25,481 nt of DNA from DATEPR01 sp036503065 (lineage in GTDB: Bacteria; Actinomycetota; Actinomycetes; Mycobacteriales; Pseudonocardiaceae). A program made the translations under genes and the position numbers. Of this stretch, positions 7,166 to 15,173 are shown in pieces. Every line of letters begins with the position of its first letter. Position 1 is the stretch's first letter. Where the stretch lies: the NCBI GenBank assembly GCA_036503065.1, contig DASXXM010000141.1, positions 1 through 25,481 of the forward strand, written 5' to 3'. The notes under the pieces were generated by a model. That model ran no database searches. It saw only the letters and a program-made list of their open reading frames with translations, and was not told the DNA's origin.

Positions 7166-7861
7166 TCACGCGTAGTCGAGACCTTCGCCGTCACCGCGGG
7201 ATGGGAACATGATGGGCGGCAACAGAAGCCGCACGTCGCCTGCGCGGTAGAGGGTGGCGGGCCGGCCGGTGGTGGCCCGCTTGTCGCCGGTCTGCACCAC
7301 GAAACCCGGCGAATCCGTGACCCGCCGGTGGAAGTTGGCCCGGTCGAGTTCGACGCCCCACACCTTCTCGTAGACCTCGCGCAGTTCGCTGATGGTGAAC
7401 TGCGGTCCGCAGAACGACGTGGCGATCGTGGTGTACTGCAACTTGGCCCTGGCCCGGTCACGTGCGCGCCGCAGGATCGCGCGGTGGTCGAACGCCAACG
7501 GTGTGCGGCCGTCCAATACGTCGTCGACCGACACGAAAAGCGCGGACGCGGCGTCCGTGTCGGATTTCGGTTCCGGCAGATTCGGCGCGATGGCCAGGTA
7601 CGAGCAGGTGATCACCCGGCCCCGTGGGTCACGGTCGGGTGACGAGTAGACCTGAACCTGTTCCAGGCCAAGCGAACCGCCGTCGATAGAGGTTTCCTCG
7701 CGTAGTTCGCGGACCGCTGTCTCGTCCAGGGTCTCGCCGGCCCGCAGAAACCCGCCCGGCAGTGCGTGCATCCCTTTGAACGGCTGGTTCCTGCGGGTGA
7801 CCAGCAGGACGCGCAGCTGCCCGTCCCGGATGGTCAGGATCACCAGATCGGCGGTGACCAT
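7166..7861 (-). CDS. Nudix-domain / winged-helix transcriptional regulator (NrtR-like architecture)
   Basis: A 231-residue protein from ATG 7861, with CGGGAG six bases ahead; an in-frame GTG at 7894 would add 11 residues but has a poorer site. The N-terminal domain (about 1-140) has a near-complete Nudix box: G37, E43, R51-E52, E55-E56, but the glycine near the end is Ser58 (REETS). The C-terminal ~75 residues (FTISELREVYEKVWG, then FHRRV and GRPATLYR) match the winged helix of NrtR-type regulators, which bind ADP-ribose or related ligands through the Nudix fold and repress NAD-metabolism genes. Here the neighbour is a membrane nucleosidase rather than NAD genes, and two GTCA-N3-TGAC sites flank the gene, one in its own promoter. 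I infer an autoregulated repressor sensing a nucleotide. It could retain hydrolase activity. Confidence 0.88.
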   Translation of the reverse strand: MVTADLVILTIRDGQLRVLLVTRRNQPFKGMHALPGGFLRAGETLDETAVRELREETSIDGGSLGLEQVQVYSSPDRDPRGRVITCSYLAIAPNLPEPKSDTDAASALFVSVDDVLDGRTPLAFDHRAILRRARDRARAKLQYTTIATSFCGPQFTISELREVYEKVWGVELDRANFHRRVTDSPGFVVQTGDKRATTGRPATLYRAGDVRLLLPPIMFPSRGDGEGLDYA

Positions 7862-7900
7862 CGTGGACTCCCGGTCGCGGGTCCTGCTCGGCACCTGCCC

Positions 7901-7928
7901 ACTCTAGCTTAGCGTCAGGTTGACACAA
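7901..7928 (-). promoter_or_regulatory. Promoter for the Nudix regulator gene
   Basis: On the minus strand, TTGTGT (7928-7923), a 16-base spacer, and TAGAGT (7906-7901). The putative operator at 7914-7924 lies mostly in the spacer, which would allow autoregulation. The match to consensus is moderate. Confidence 0.45.
7914..7924. promoter_or_regulatory. Putative operator GTCA-N3-TGAC (site 2)
   Basis: GTCAGGTTGAC is a dyad placed between the minus-strand -35 and -10 elements of the Nudix gene, and it overlaps the plus-strand -35 (TTGACA, 7920-7925). One bound dimer could control both divergent genes. It closely resembles site 1 at 6958-6968. Confidence 0.5.
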
Positions 7929-7950
7929 AATGGCCGTCCGTCAGTAACAC
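7920..7950 (+). promoter_or_regulatory. Promoter for the membrane nucleosidase gene
   Basis: A perfect -35 TTGACA (7920-7925) is followed after 18-19 bases by GTAACA/TAACAC (7944-7950). The spacing is slightly long. The predicted start lies about 25-30 bases before the coding start at 7985. Confidence 0.5.
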
Positions 7951-7984
7951 ATCGGATCGGCTGTCGCCCGAGAGGAGGATGTCG

Positions 7985-9901
7985 ATGGCGCGGGCACAGC
8001 CGTCCTGGGCCGACTGCCGGCGGGCCGCGCGTGCGGTGCGGAACTCGCCCCGGCGCCGGACGGTCGTCAACACCGTCCGGCCGCGCGAGGCGAACGGCAT
8101 CCTCCGGTCCCGGGGTCCCCTGCCGCTGCTGCTGTACGTCGCAGACCTGGAGGGCCGGCTGGTGTGGCGGGGACCGAGCGGCTTCGCCGTCCTGCGGCCG
8201 CCGACCGCCGCACCGGTGGCGCGACCGCCGCTGCCCCTGGTGCCGAGCCTGCTGCGGCTGCTCGACCGGCACTGGGGCATCGTGATGTTCGCGGTCCCGC
8301 CCGCGTTCGTGGTGCTGTCGGTGGCCGCCCTGCTCCCGTTCCGGCCGTTGACGTCGGTGGCACTGGTCACGGCGCTGCTGTTGGCAGTGCTGGCAATGCT
8401 GTACGTGGTCGCGGTCATGGTCACCATGGTGGTGCACCAGATCCTGACCGCCGTCCGCCGGTCGCCCGACGCCACCGCGGCCGACGACCTGATCACCCGA
8501 CACTGGTCGACGGTGTTGCTGCACCTGGCCGACGAGGACGACACGGACCTGCTGTTCGACCTGGTGCGGGATCGGCTCGGCAGGCTTGTCACGGCTCAGG
8601 TTCACGATGCCGCGCGGCGGCAGGGCGGCCGAACCGATGACGTCACCGTCGTGGACCCGCTGGTGTGCCTTGCCAGCGGCATCACCACCGACGCGGTGCG
8701 CCGCAGGCTGGCGTCGGCGGCGGGTGTGTTGGTGCCGTTCGGGCAGGACTCGGAGTTGATGCTGCTGATGGCCGACACCAGGGCCGATGACGACGAGGAG
8801 CGGCCGGCGTTCCATGTCCCGTTCCTCCGGCCCTTCACCGCGGCGGTCGCCGCCGTCCTGCTCCTCCTGCCGCTGGTGATGACCGGGCCGGAACGAGCCG
8901 CCTGCCGGTCGGCGGGTTGTGCCAGTGCCCTGACCACCTACGGCCGGGCGCTGCACTGGCTGTCCTTCCAGTTCATCTGGCAGGACGTACCTGGCCTGCG
9001 ACCGAGCAGTGACCTGTTCGTCTACGGATTTTCCGTGCACTTCCTGCTACCCACCACGGTGTTGGTCGGCATCAGGGCGACCAGGCGTCTGGCCATGGAA
9101 CACCGCGCCGCCCTGCGGCGCGTCCAGCGAGCGAAGGACAAGGCGATGGGCCGCACCCGTGTGATGATTATGACGGTCAATTCCGGCGAGCGGGACGCGG
9201 TACTGTCCGCGGCGAAAGAATTCACCCAGGAACCAGCATGGCGGAACTTCACCGCCAATCTGACGGTCTACGAACTGGGTGTCATCAACGAGACGCGGGT
9301 CAGTGTCGTCCAGGCGGGCGAACAGGGCACCACAACACCGGCCGGTGCGCCGATGAGCACCGCGTCCGCCATTCGGCATCTCGCGCCGGACTACGCGATC
9401 ATCACCGGTATCTGCTATGGACTGCAGCCGCACGACCAGGCGATGGGAGATGTCCTGGTGTCCCAGCGGATTCGTGATCTCGATCTGGGTGGCCTGAAGG
9501 ACGACGGGACGGGGGTCGTCGAACGGGGCAGGGGCGAGAATCTGCAGCCGTCCCACGTGCTGCTCAACCGCTGCCAGGCGGCCCAGTCCGACTGGGACGG
9601 GACAGCCGTGCACTTCGGCGAGATGTTGGCGTGGAACAAGTTGGTGAACTCCGAGCGGACCGTGCTGCGCCTGCGTGACGAGTATCCGACGGCGATCGGC
9701 GGCGAGATGGAGGGTGCCGGTTTCAACTCGGCCGCCCGCAGGGCCGGCGTCGACTGGATCCTGGTGAAGGGCATCAGCGACTGGGGCTACGGCAAGACGA
9801 GCGACCACCAGCCGGCAGCGGCCGGGAACGCGGCCAGGTTCGTCATGCACATGATCGCCATCGGTGCGCTCCGCACCAGGCCCGCCGATCTGCACGGCTG
9901 A
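7985..9901 (+). CDS. Membrane protein with C-terminal nucleosidase/phosphorylase domain (PNP_UDP_1/MTAN-like)
   Basis: A 638-residue protein. ATG 7985 is chosen because AGGAGG lies six bases upstream; ATG 7979 is too close. After a basic N-terminus, residues about 97-155 give two membrane helices (a segment with VALVTALLLAVLAMLYVV), and further hydrophobic stretches lie near 276-300 and 345-365. From about 390 a nucleosidase fold follows: RVMIMTVNSGERDAV, ITGICYGL, GDVLVSQRI, then GEMEGAGF (near 573) and KGISDWG (near 595). The last two correspond to the MEMEGA substrate-binding segment and the catalytic Asp of MTA/SAH nucleosidases. This superfamily cleaves N-glycosidic bonds of nucleosides; in Detocs and some CBASS systems a member cleaves ATP as an immune effector. 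Membrane fusion and the neighbouring regulator make housekeeping MTAN unlikely. The substrate is unknown; I infer a possible nucleotide-depleting effector. Confidence 0.85.
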   Translation: MARAQPSWADCRRAARAVRNSPRRRTVVNTVRPREANGILRSRGPLPLLLYVADLEGRLVWRGPSGFAVLRPPTAAPVARPPLPLVPSLLRLLDRHWGIVMFAVPPAFVVLSVAALLPFRPLTSVALVTALLLAVLAMLYVVAVMVTMVVHQILTAVRRSPDATAADDLITRHWSTVLLHLADEDDTDLLFDLVRDRLGRLVTAQVHDAARRQGGRTDDVTVVDPLVCLASGITTDAVRRRLASAAGVLVPFGQDSELMLLMADTRADDDEERPAFHVPFLRPFTAAVAAVLLLLPLVMTGPERAACRSAGCASALTTYGRALHWLSFQFIWQDVPGLRPSSDLFVYGFSVHFLLPTTVLVGIRATRRLAMEHRAALRRVQRAKDKAMGRTRVMIMTVNSGERDAVLSAAKEFTQEPAWRNFTANLTVYELGVINETRVSVVQAGEQGTTTPAGAPMSTASAIRHLAPDYAIITGICYGLQPHDQAMGDVLVSQRIRDLDLGGLKDDGTGVVERGRGENLQPSHVLLNRCQAAQSDWDGTAVHFGEMLAWNKLVNSERTVLRLRDEYPTAIGGEMEGAGFNSAARRAGVDWILVKGISDWGYGKTSDHQPAAAGNAARFVMHMIAIGALRTRPADLHG

Positions 9902-9942
9902 TCCGCGCAGGTCAACCGATATCCGGTTCCGATACAGGTTCA

Positions 9943-9959
9943 GTGGACATTATGTGGAC
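9943..9959. repeat. Short 11-bp-spaced direct repeat ahead of the vWA operon
   Basis: GTGGAC occurs at 9943-9948 and again at 9954-9959, spaced 11 bases (one helical turn), each followed by an A/T-rich pentamer (ATTAT, GAAAT). It lies in the low-GC part of the gap between the nucleosidase and vWA genes, where the second operon's promoter must be. It may be an activator or sigma-factor site; evidence is slight. Confidence 0.3.
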
Positions 9960-10041
9960 GAAATGTCAGCGATACTCGGATGGACCGCGCCGCGGCGTAC
10001 GCTCGTGTTCGACCGACCGGCGTTTGTCGGAGCAGGACACT

Positions 10042-11025
10042 GTGCCGACATGTTCAGGAAAGGCGTCGACGCCAATTATGAGGCATTGTCGGATCGTTTC
10101 CCGATTTCTCGCCGTCCTCGTGCTCGCCGTGCTGTCGACCGTGCTTGCCGATTGGCCCGCGGTGGCCGGTCCGGTGGTCAATCCACCGTGGCGGGCACAC
10201 TGCCCGGCCACGCTGGGCATCCTCGTCGACCAGTCGGCCTCGATGAGCGGCCGGTTCGGCGAGGTGCGGACGGCGGTCAGCGATGTGGTCGACGCGATGC
10301 GCGACAAGCGGTCCGAGGTGACCGTCGTGGGCTTCGGCACGGCGGCCACCGTCATCCGGTCCGCCGTCGACGTGTCCAACAGCGACGCGCGGCACGACCT
10401 GAAGGACCAGATCGGCAACCTGGACGCCCTCGGCGGAAACGACGGCGGCACCAACTGGGAGGCGGCGTTCAACGCGGTGGCACCGCTGCACCTCGACGTG
10501 GTCGTCCTGGTCACCGACGGCGAGCCGAACCTGTACGGGAATCCCGCGCAGCGGGGCCCCGATGTGGTCGCCATGTCGATCGCCGCCGCCGACCGGCTCA
10601 AGAGCGCGGGTACCCGGGTCGTGGGTGTCGGCATCGGCCTGCAGCCCGACGGCCAGCAGAACCTCGAAGCGGTCACCGGGCCGACGCTTGGCCAGGACTT
10701 CTACTCAAGTGACACGGAAAGCCTGCTGCACCAGCTCTACCAGATCGTGTCGAGCACCTGCGGTGTGCCCGTCGCCGCTCTGCCGACGCCAGAGCCACCG
10801 ACGTTCCCGTGGCTGGCCACCATTCTCGGTGCCCTCGGTGGCCTGGTCGCGCTCGGCGTGCTCGCCGTCGTACTGAGCAGGCGGAAGCGCGGTGCGTCCG
10901 TCAGTCACAGAGGGACACGCGTCACACAGCAGGCCGCCGTCGATCCGACCATCGACCACAGCCGACTGACCGGCCGCCTGCGCGAGAACAACCCGAATTC
11001 GCCCGTCAAGAAGGATCAGCCATGA
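10042..11025 (+). CDS. Secreted, membrane-anchored von Willebrand factor A domain protein
   Basis: First gene of the second operon. A basic N-region and hydrophobic core (RFLAVLVLAVLSTVLADW, ending PAVAG) form a signal peptide. The vWA domain follows with an intact metal-ion-dependent adhesion site: DQSASMS near residue 63, GGTNW near 137 and TDGEPN near 159. A Pro-rich stalk then leads to one membrane helix (a segment with LGALGGLVALGVLAVVLS) and a basic cytoplasmic tail. This predicts an extracellular type I protein that binds a partner through a divalent metal. The start is uncertain: GTG 10042 has GGAGCAGGA upstream; ATG 10078 gives the classic 30-residue signal peptide but weak ribosome binding. 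Its stop overlaps the start of Hsp70 copy 2 (ATGA), an odd pairing of an extracellular protein with a cytoplasmic chaperone that suggests a transmembrane signal. Confidence 0.87.
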   Translation: MPTCSGKASTPIMRHCRIVSRFLAVLVLAVLSTVLADWPAVAGPVVNPPWRAHCPATLGILVDQSASMSGRFGEVRTAVSDVVDAMRDKRSEVTVVGFGTAATVIRSAVDVSNSDARHDLKDQIGNLDALGGNDGGTNWEAAFNAVAPLHLDVVVLVTDGEPNLYGNPAQRGPDVVAMSIAAADRLKSAGTRVVGVGIGLQPDGQQNLEAVTGPTLGQDFYSSDTESLLHQLYQIVSSTCGVPVAALPTPEPPTFPWLATILGALGGLVALGVLAVVLSRRKRGASVSHRGTRVTQQAAVDPTIDHSRLTGRLRENNPNSPVKKDQP

Positions 11026-12605
11026 GCCGTCCCACCCTCGGTATCGACCTTGGCACGACCTACTCCTGTGTGGCCGCGCTCGACGAGTACAACCGAGTCA
11101 CGGTGCTCGCCAACCAGGAGGGGGACCTGACCACGCCGTCCGTGGTGTTCTACGACGGCAGCCACAACGTCGTCGTCGGCAAGTTCGCGAAGAACGAACT
11201 CAAGAGCGAACCGGACCGGGTGGTCGCGCTCATCAAGCGGCACATGGGCGAGGACGGGTACACCGTCGACATCGACGGCGAGCAGCGCTATCCGCAGCAG
11301 ATCTCGGCGTTGATCCTCAAGCAGGTCGTCGAGGACGCGCTCGGCGCGCTCGGCGCCGAGACCCCCATCGACGGTCCGCTGGCCGACGTGGTCATCACGG
11401 TCCCCGCCTACTTCGGCGCCGCCGAGCGGCAGGCGACTCAGGACGCGGGCGAGCTGGCGAACCTCAACGTGCTCAACATCATCAACGAGCCGACCGCGGC
11501 GGCGATCGCCTACGGGCTCACCGCCGTCGGCGACGAGCGCAGCGTCCTGGTCTACGACCTCGGCGGCGGCACGTTCGACGTGACGATCATCAAGGTCTCG
11601 CCGAGCGAGATCCGGGTCGTCGCCACCGGCGGCAACAACAAGCTCGGCGGTGCCGACTGGGACGAGCGGCTCGTCGATCTCATCTGCGACAAGTTCCTCG
11701 AGCAGGAGCCGGATCACGATCCGCGGTCGGACCCGGATGCCGCGGGCGCCATCGAACTCGCCGCGGAGGAGGCCAAGAAAGCACTCACCGCAAAGAACAG
11801 CCACACGTTCCCGATCACCGCGGACGGTGTGCGGGTCAAGATCGAGATCAGTCGGGCGGAGTACGAGGAGCGCACGACGGACCTGATCGGCCGGACGCTC
11901 GATTTCACCAGGGACGTGCTGGGCCACGCCAAGGACAAGGGTGTGGCGGCCATCGACGAACTGCTCCTTGTCGGTGGCATGTCCTACTCCCCGGCGGTCA
12001 AGGAACGGCTCATTGCCGAGTTCCCCGAACTGCCGACGCCGAAGCTCGCCGATCCCAACCAGATCGTGGCGAAGGGCGCCGCGCTGTTCGCCGCGAGCGG
12101 AGTCGGCGAGTCGGGTCGGAACGGCGATTCGGCGGGGCGCGCGCAGCGAGCACTGCCGGGTGGTGCCGCGATGCCCAGGATCGTCAACGTCACGTCGAAG
12201 GGTTACGGCATCGCGGTGCTGCGTGACGCCAAGAAGTCCAACACGGACCGCGTGGTGTCCTGGCTGCTCCGGCCGAACGACGAAATCCCGGCCACACCGA
12301 AGGACACCTTCTGCACGGTGCAGGACAACCAGGAGATGGTGGAGATCGCAGTGTACGAGTCGAGCACCGACATGCTCAGCGAGGAACTGCCGAACAACCT
12401 GGAACTGGTCAAGGGGGACCTGACCGGGCTGCCGAGGAAACCTGCCGGGCAGCCGCTCGAGGTGTCGTTCGAACTGGGTGCGGACGGCATCCTGCACGTC
12501 TCCGCCGTGGCCGGTAACGGCAAGGTGCTCAAGCTGGAGGCGAAGATCAGTGGACTGCTGCCGGACGAGGTCAAGCAGGCGCCGTTGCCGGCCATCCAGC
12601 GATGA
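11022..12605 (+). CDS. Hsp70-family chaperone ATPase, lid-less (DnaK-like copy 2)
   Basis: A 527-residue Hsp70 with ATG overlapping the vWA stop and AAGGA upstream. Motifs seen are GIDLGTTYS near residue 7, ALIKRHMGE, VITVPAYFG, NEPTAAAIAYG, LGGGTFDVT and LLVGGMSYSPAV in place of the usual GGSTR. The nucleotide-binding domain is closer to housekeeping DnaK than copy 1 is. A beta-sandwich domain follows (about 395-515, with VQDNQEMVEIAVYE and LEVSFELGADGILHVSA, like DnaK's QDNQ and FDIDANGILHVSA), but the C-terminal helical lid is missing and the linker has an Arg/Gly/Pro-rich segment instead of LLLDVTP. GGM replacing GGS in the adenosine-binding loop is unusual. The gene overlaps the FN3 gene by four bases. 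Copy 1 is clearly diverged from it, so they are probably not a recent tandem duplication. Confidence 0.95.
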   Translation: MSRPTLGIDLGTTYSCVAALDEYNRVTVLANQEGDLTTPSVVFYDGSHNVVVGKFAKNELKSEPDRVVALIKRHMGEDGYTVDIDGEQRYPQQISALILKQVVEDALGALGAETPIDGPLADVVITVPAYFGAAERQATQDAGELANLNVLNIINEPTAAAIAYGLTAVGDERSVLVYDLGGGTFDVTIIKVSPSEIRVVATGGNNKLGGADWDERLVDLICDKFLEQEPDHDPRSDPDAAGAIELAAEEAKKALTAKNSHTFPITADGVRVKIEISRAEYEERTTDLIGRTLDFTRDVLGHAKDKGVAAIDELLLVGGMSYSPAVKERLIAEFPELPTPKLADPNQIVAKGAALFAASGVGESGRNGDSAGRAQRALPGGAAMPRIVNVTSKGYGIAVLRDAKKSNTDRVVSWLLRPNDEIPATPKDTFCTVQDNQEMVEIAVYESSTDMLSEELPNNLELVKGDLTGLPRKPAGQPLEVSFELGADGILHVSAVAGNGKVLKLEAKISGLLPDEVKQAPLPAIQR

Positions 12606-15157
12606 GTGAGTGGCGGTTCGACGACACGGTGTTCCGGGAGGACGTGCTCAAGCCGGTGCAGGACGGCTGGCCGCCGAAGGACGACCTGTTCCGGGTGTAC
12701 CTCCTCCCGACCGATGTCGCCGACGAGCGAACGATCACCGCCGCCCTCGCCGGGATCAACAGCCAGTTCACGAACCAGCGATACCGGGGGTTCCGGCGGG
12801 CGTGCGAATCGCTGCGCGCCCAGCACCAGGCGGCCACCGTCGTGCTGACCGATCCGGCGCGCCGGAAGAGCCACCGGCAGCGCATCGACGAACTGTCGGC
12901 CAAGCTCACCGAGAGCCTCCGGCAGCGGCTGAACGGGGCACCGGGTCTGCCCTCCGCCGAGGTGGCCGCCCTGGTGAAGAGCTCGAAGGGCACGCTGACA
13001 CGGACCGCCGTGCGCGCGGCCCTTGTCCGTGCCGGCGGTGCGGAACTCGATCCGGCCGAGCTGCCCGCGCTTGTCGAACCGGTCCAGTGGATCGAGACGC
13101 GCGGGCTGCTGTCCCAGCTTCAGCACGACTCGCTCTGGTCCTACCTCGCTACTGTCCTCAATGGACCGTCGACGACCACGACGGAGATCGGCCGCCGCCG
13201 GGACGAGTTGCGGGTCTCCCGGGCGGCGGAGGCCGTCGCCGAGACCGCTGTGCTGAAGCGGGCACAGTTGTGGATCGACGCGGGCGAGTTGGTGGCCGCG
13301 CTGCGCTACGAGGTGTTCGACGACCTGCGCGCCAAGGTGAACTTCGGCTACCAGGACGTCGCGGCTGGGGCGAAGGCTGCCGGTGGCCGGTTGCGGCAGC
13401 TCGGCCTGCCCGCGGACCCGGCGCTTGTCGCCTACGCGGTGTGGTGCGCGCGACCCGGCAACGGCGGCAACCGGGCACCCGGCTGGCAGGACGACTACCA
13501 GCAGTCGATCAGCGAACTGCGGCTGCGCGCCGCGGTCGCGGTGCTGGACGCACAGCCGAACCTGCCCAAGGAGTGGGCCGAACGGCGGGACAAGCTTGTC
13601 AAGCAACTGTCCGCATTGGACGCCGAGGTCGTCCGCTGTCGCGCGCTGGAGAGTACCGATGTCGAGGCCGCCGTCGAGGGCTACCGGCGGATTCGGGAGC
13701 AGTTGGCCGATCCGGACGTCATCGCGGCGATCGAACGCTGCCGGCCGGCCGAACCCCGCTCGGCCGCGGGGCGGGTGACGGATGGTCAGGTGGTGATCTC
13801 CTGGTCACCGAGCACGTCGAGGGTGGGCCGCATCGAATACCGGGTCACCAGGGGCAGCACGGTGGTCTGCGCGGAAACCGGCGTGTGTGAAGCGGTGGAC
13901 GCCAGTCCACCCGGGGGCACCGCGCTGGTGTACTCGGTCCACACGCTGCGGGACGGCAACCCGTCGGCGCGTGCGGCGCGCACGGCCGAGGTCACGATGT
14001 TGGCCGAGGTTGCCGGGCTCGAACTGCACGGCGGCCCGGCCGCCATCTCCGGCCGGTGGACCCTGCCGGACGGCGCCGTCGGCGCGACGGTGTCGCGGGA
14101 CGGCAAGCCGGTGCCGGGTGCCGGCCTGACGACCTTCGTCGACCGGCAGGTCCGGCCTGGCGTGACCTACCAGTACCTGATCCGGGCGCGGTACCGGCTG
14201 TCGGCCGGAGCGGCCGGCTACAGCGACGGCCTGTCCGCGACGTCGTCCTGTCAGGAGGTGCCGGTCGCGGTGACCGACTTCACCGCCGAGTTCCAGGAAG
14301 GCGAACTGGTCGCATCCTGGAAACCGCCGCCCAGCGGCGAAGTCCAGGTACTCGAGTTCGCCGCGGGTGACCAACTGCCCGCGCCGGACGTCATGCCCGC
14401 CGCGCGGGCGATGCGCAACGGCCGGCCGGTCCGGCCGGGCACGCCCGGCGGGCCGGGGCAGTTGCGCGCCAGATCGGTCACCGCCGGCAACCGTGTCGTT
14501 CTCCTGCCGGTGACGGTGCTCGGTGAACTCGCGGCCGTCGGCACGCCATACGCGGTGGACGTCCGGCACAGCCCGGTGCGCGGCCTTCGGTTGCGGCGGC
14601 TGGGTTCCACCGTCGAGCTGACCTGGGAGTGGCCGGCCGGCGCGACCGTGGCGCGGGTGGTGTGGCGCTCCGCGGCCAAGCCATCCGGGCCGACCGATCC
14701 CGACGCCGCCTTCCGCGACGTGACCAAGGTGACCCATGACAGCAAGGGAGTCACCATCCCGGTGCCGGAGGGTGACTACTGGTTCGGCGTCTGCACGGTG
14801 ATCAGGGACGACAAGGAGGACAGCTTCGGGCCGTTGGTGCTGACCGGCGGGTCGATGACCGCGACCGCCCGTTACACCGTCGACCGCGTCCGCAGGCGTG
14901 GTCCGTGGGTTCTCACCGTCGAGGCGGAACATGGCCAGGAGTTGCCGCCGATGACGTTGCGTGCCAAGGCCGGCGTCCGGCCGACGGGTCCGCACGACGG
15001 CATGGAACTGGAGTCGATCAAGGCGGGGCCGTCACCGATCCGGGTCGAGTTCCGGGTACCGCCCGAGTTGCGCCGACCGGTGCACCTGAAGGCCTGTTCG
15101 CTCGACGACGGCGTCGTCCTTGTCGCCAGTCGGCCCGACCAGCTCATCGTGCGATGA
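12602..15157 (+). CDS. Large FN3-repeat protein with J-like N-terminal segment
   Basis: An 851-residue cytoplasmic protein (no signal peptide or membrane helix). Residues about 25-95 resemble a degenerate J domain: LFRVYLLPTDVADERTITAA, then ACESLRAQHQAATVVLTDPA followed by RRKSHRQRI, like the end of J helix III, but without HPD. Residues about 100-385 are mostly helical, with GLLSQLQHDSLWSYLATVL and Arg/Ala-rich helices. From about 388 to the end come four or more beta-sandwich units of fibronectin type III character (starts near 388, 468, 556 and 657; WSPSTSRVGRIEYRV, WEWPAG and similar). Its start overlaps the Hsp70 copy 2 stop (ATGA), where a J partner would be expected. Bacterial FN3 is usually extracellular, so an intracellular array is odd. 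I infer a co-chaperone scaffold. Precise function unknown. Confidence 0.82.
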   Translation: MSEWRFDDTVFREDVLKPVQDGWPPKDDLFRVYLLPTDVADERTITAALAGINSQFTNQRYRGFRRACESLRAQHQAATVVLTDPARRKSHRQRIDELSAKLTESLRQRLNGAPGLPSAEVAALVKSSKGTLTRTAVRAALVRAGGAELDPAELPALVEPVQWIETRGLLSQLQHDSLWSYLATVLNGPSTTTTEIGRRRDELRVSRAAEAVAETAVLKRAQLWIDAGELVAALRYEVFDDLRAKVNFGYQDVAAGAKAAGGRLRQLGLPADPALVAYAVWCARPGNGGNRAPGWQDDYQQSISELRLRAAVAVLDAQPNLPKEWAERRDKLVKQLSALDAEVVRCRALESTDVEAAVEGYRRIREQLADPDVIAAIERCRPAEPRSAAGRVTDGQVVISWSPSTSRVGRIEYRVTRGSTVVCAETGVCEAVDASPPGGTALVYSVHTLRDGNPSARAARTAEVTMLAEVAGLELHGGPAAISGRWTLPDGAVGATVSRDGKPVPGAGLTTFVDRQVRPGVTYQYLIRARYRLSAGAAGYSDGLSATSSCQEVPVAVTDFTAEFQEGELVASWKPPPSGEVQVLEFAAGDQLPAPDVMPAARAMRNGRPVRPGTPGGPGQLRARSVTAGNRVVLLPVTVLGELAAVGTPYAVDVRHSPVRGLRLRRLGSTVELTWEWPAGATVARVVWRSAAKPSGPTDPDAAFRDVTKVTHDSKGVTIPVPEGDYWFGVCTVIRDDKEDSFGPLVLTGGSMTATARYTVDRVRRRGPWVLTVEAEHGQELPPMTLRAKAGVRPTGPHDGMELESIKAGPSPIRVEFRVPPELRRPVHLKACSLDDGVVLVASRPDQLIVR

Positions 15158-15173
15158 GCCGGAGGTGAGGAGA

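Noticed and set aside
9911..9929. AACCG-ATATC-CGGTT small hairpin after the nucleosidase gene as a terminator
   Set aside because: The five-pair stem is too short to be convincing.
9943..10041. vWA start at ATG 9943
   Set aside because: It would put about 65 residues before the signal peptide and no ribosome-binding site is present; starts at 10042 or 10078 fit better.
10809..11021. N-terminal extension of Hsp70 copy 2 upstream of 11022
   Set aside because: It lies inside the vWA gene in another frame, reads as Arg-rich shadow sequence, and ATG 11022 has a ribosome-binding site.
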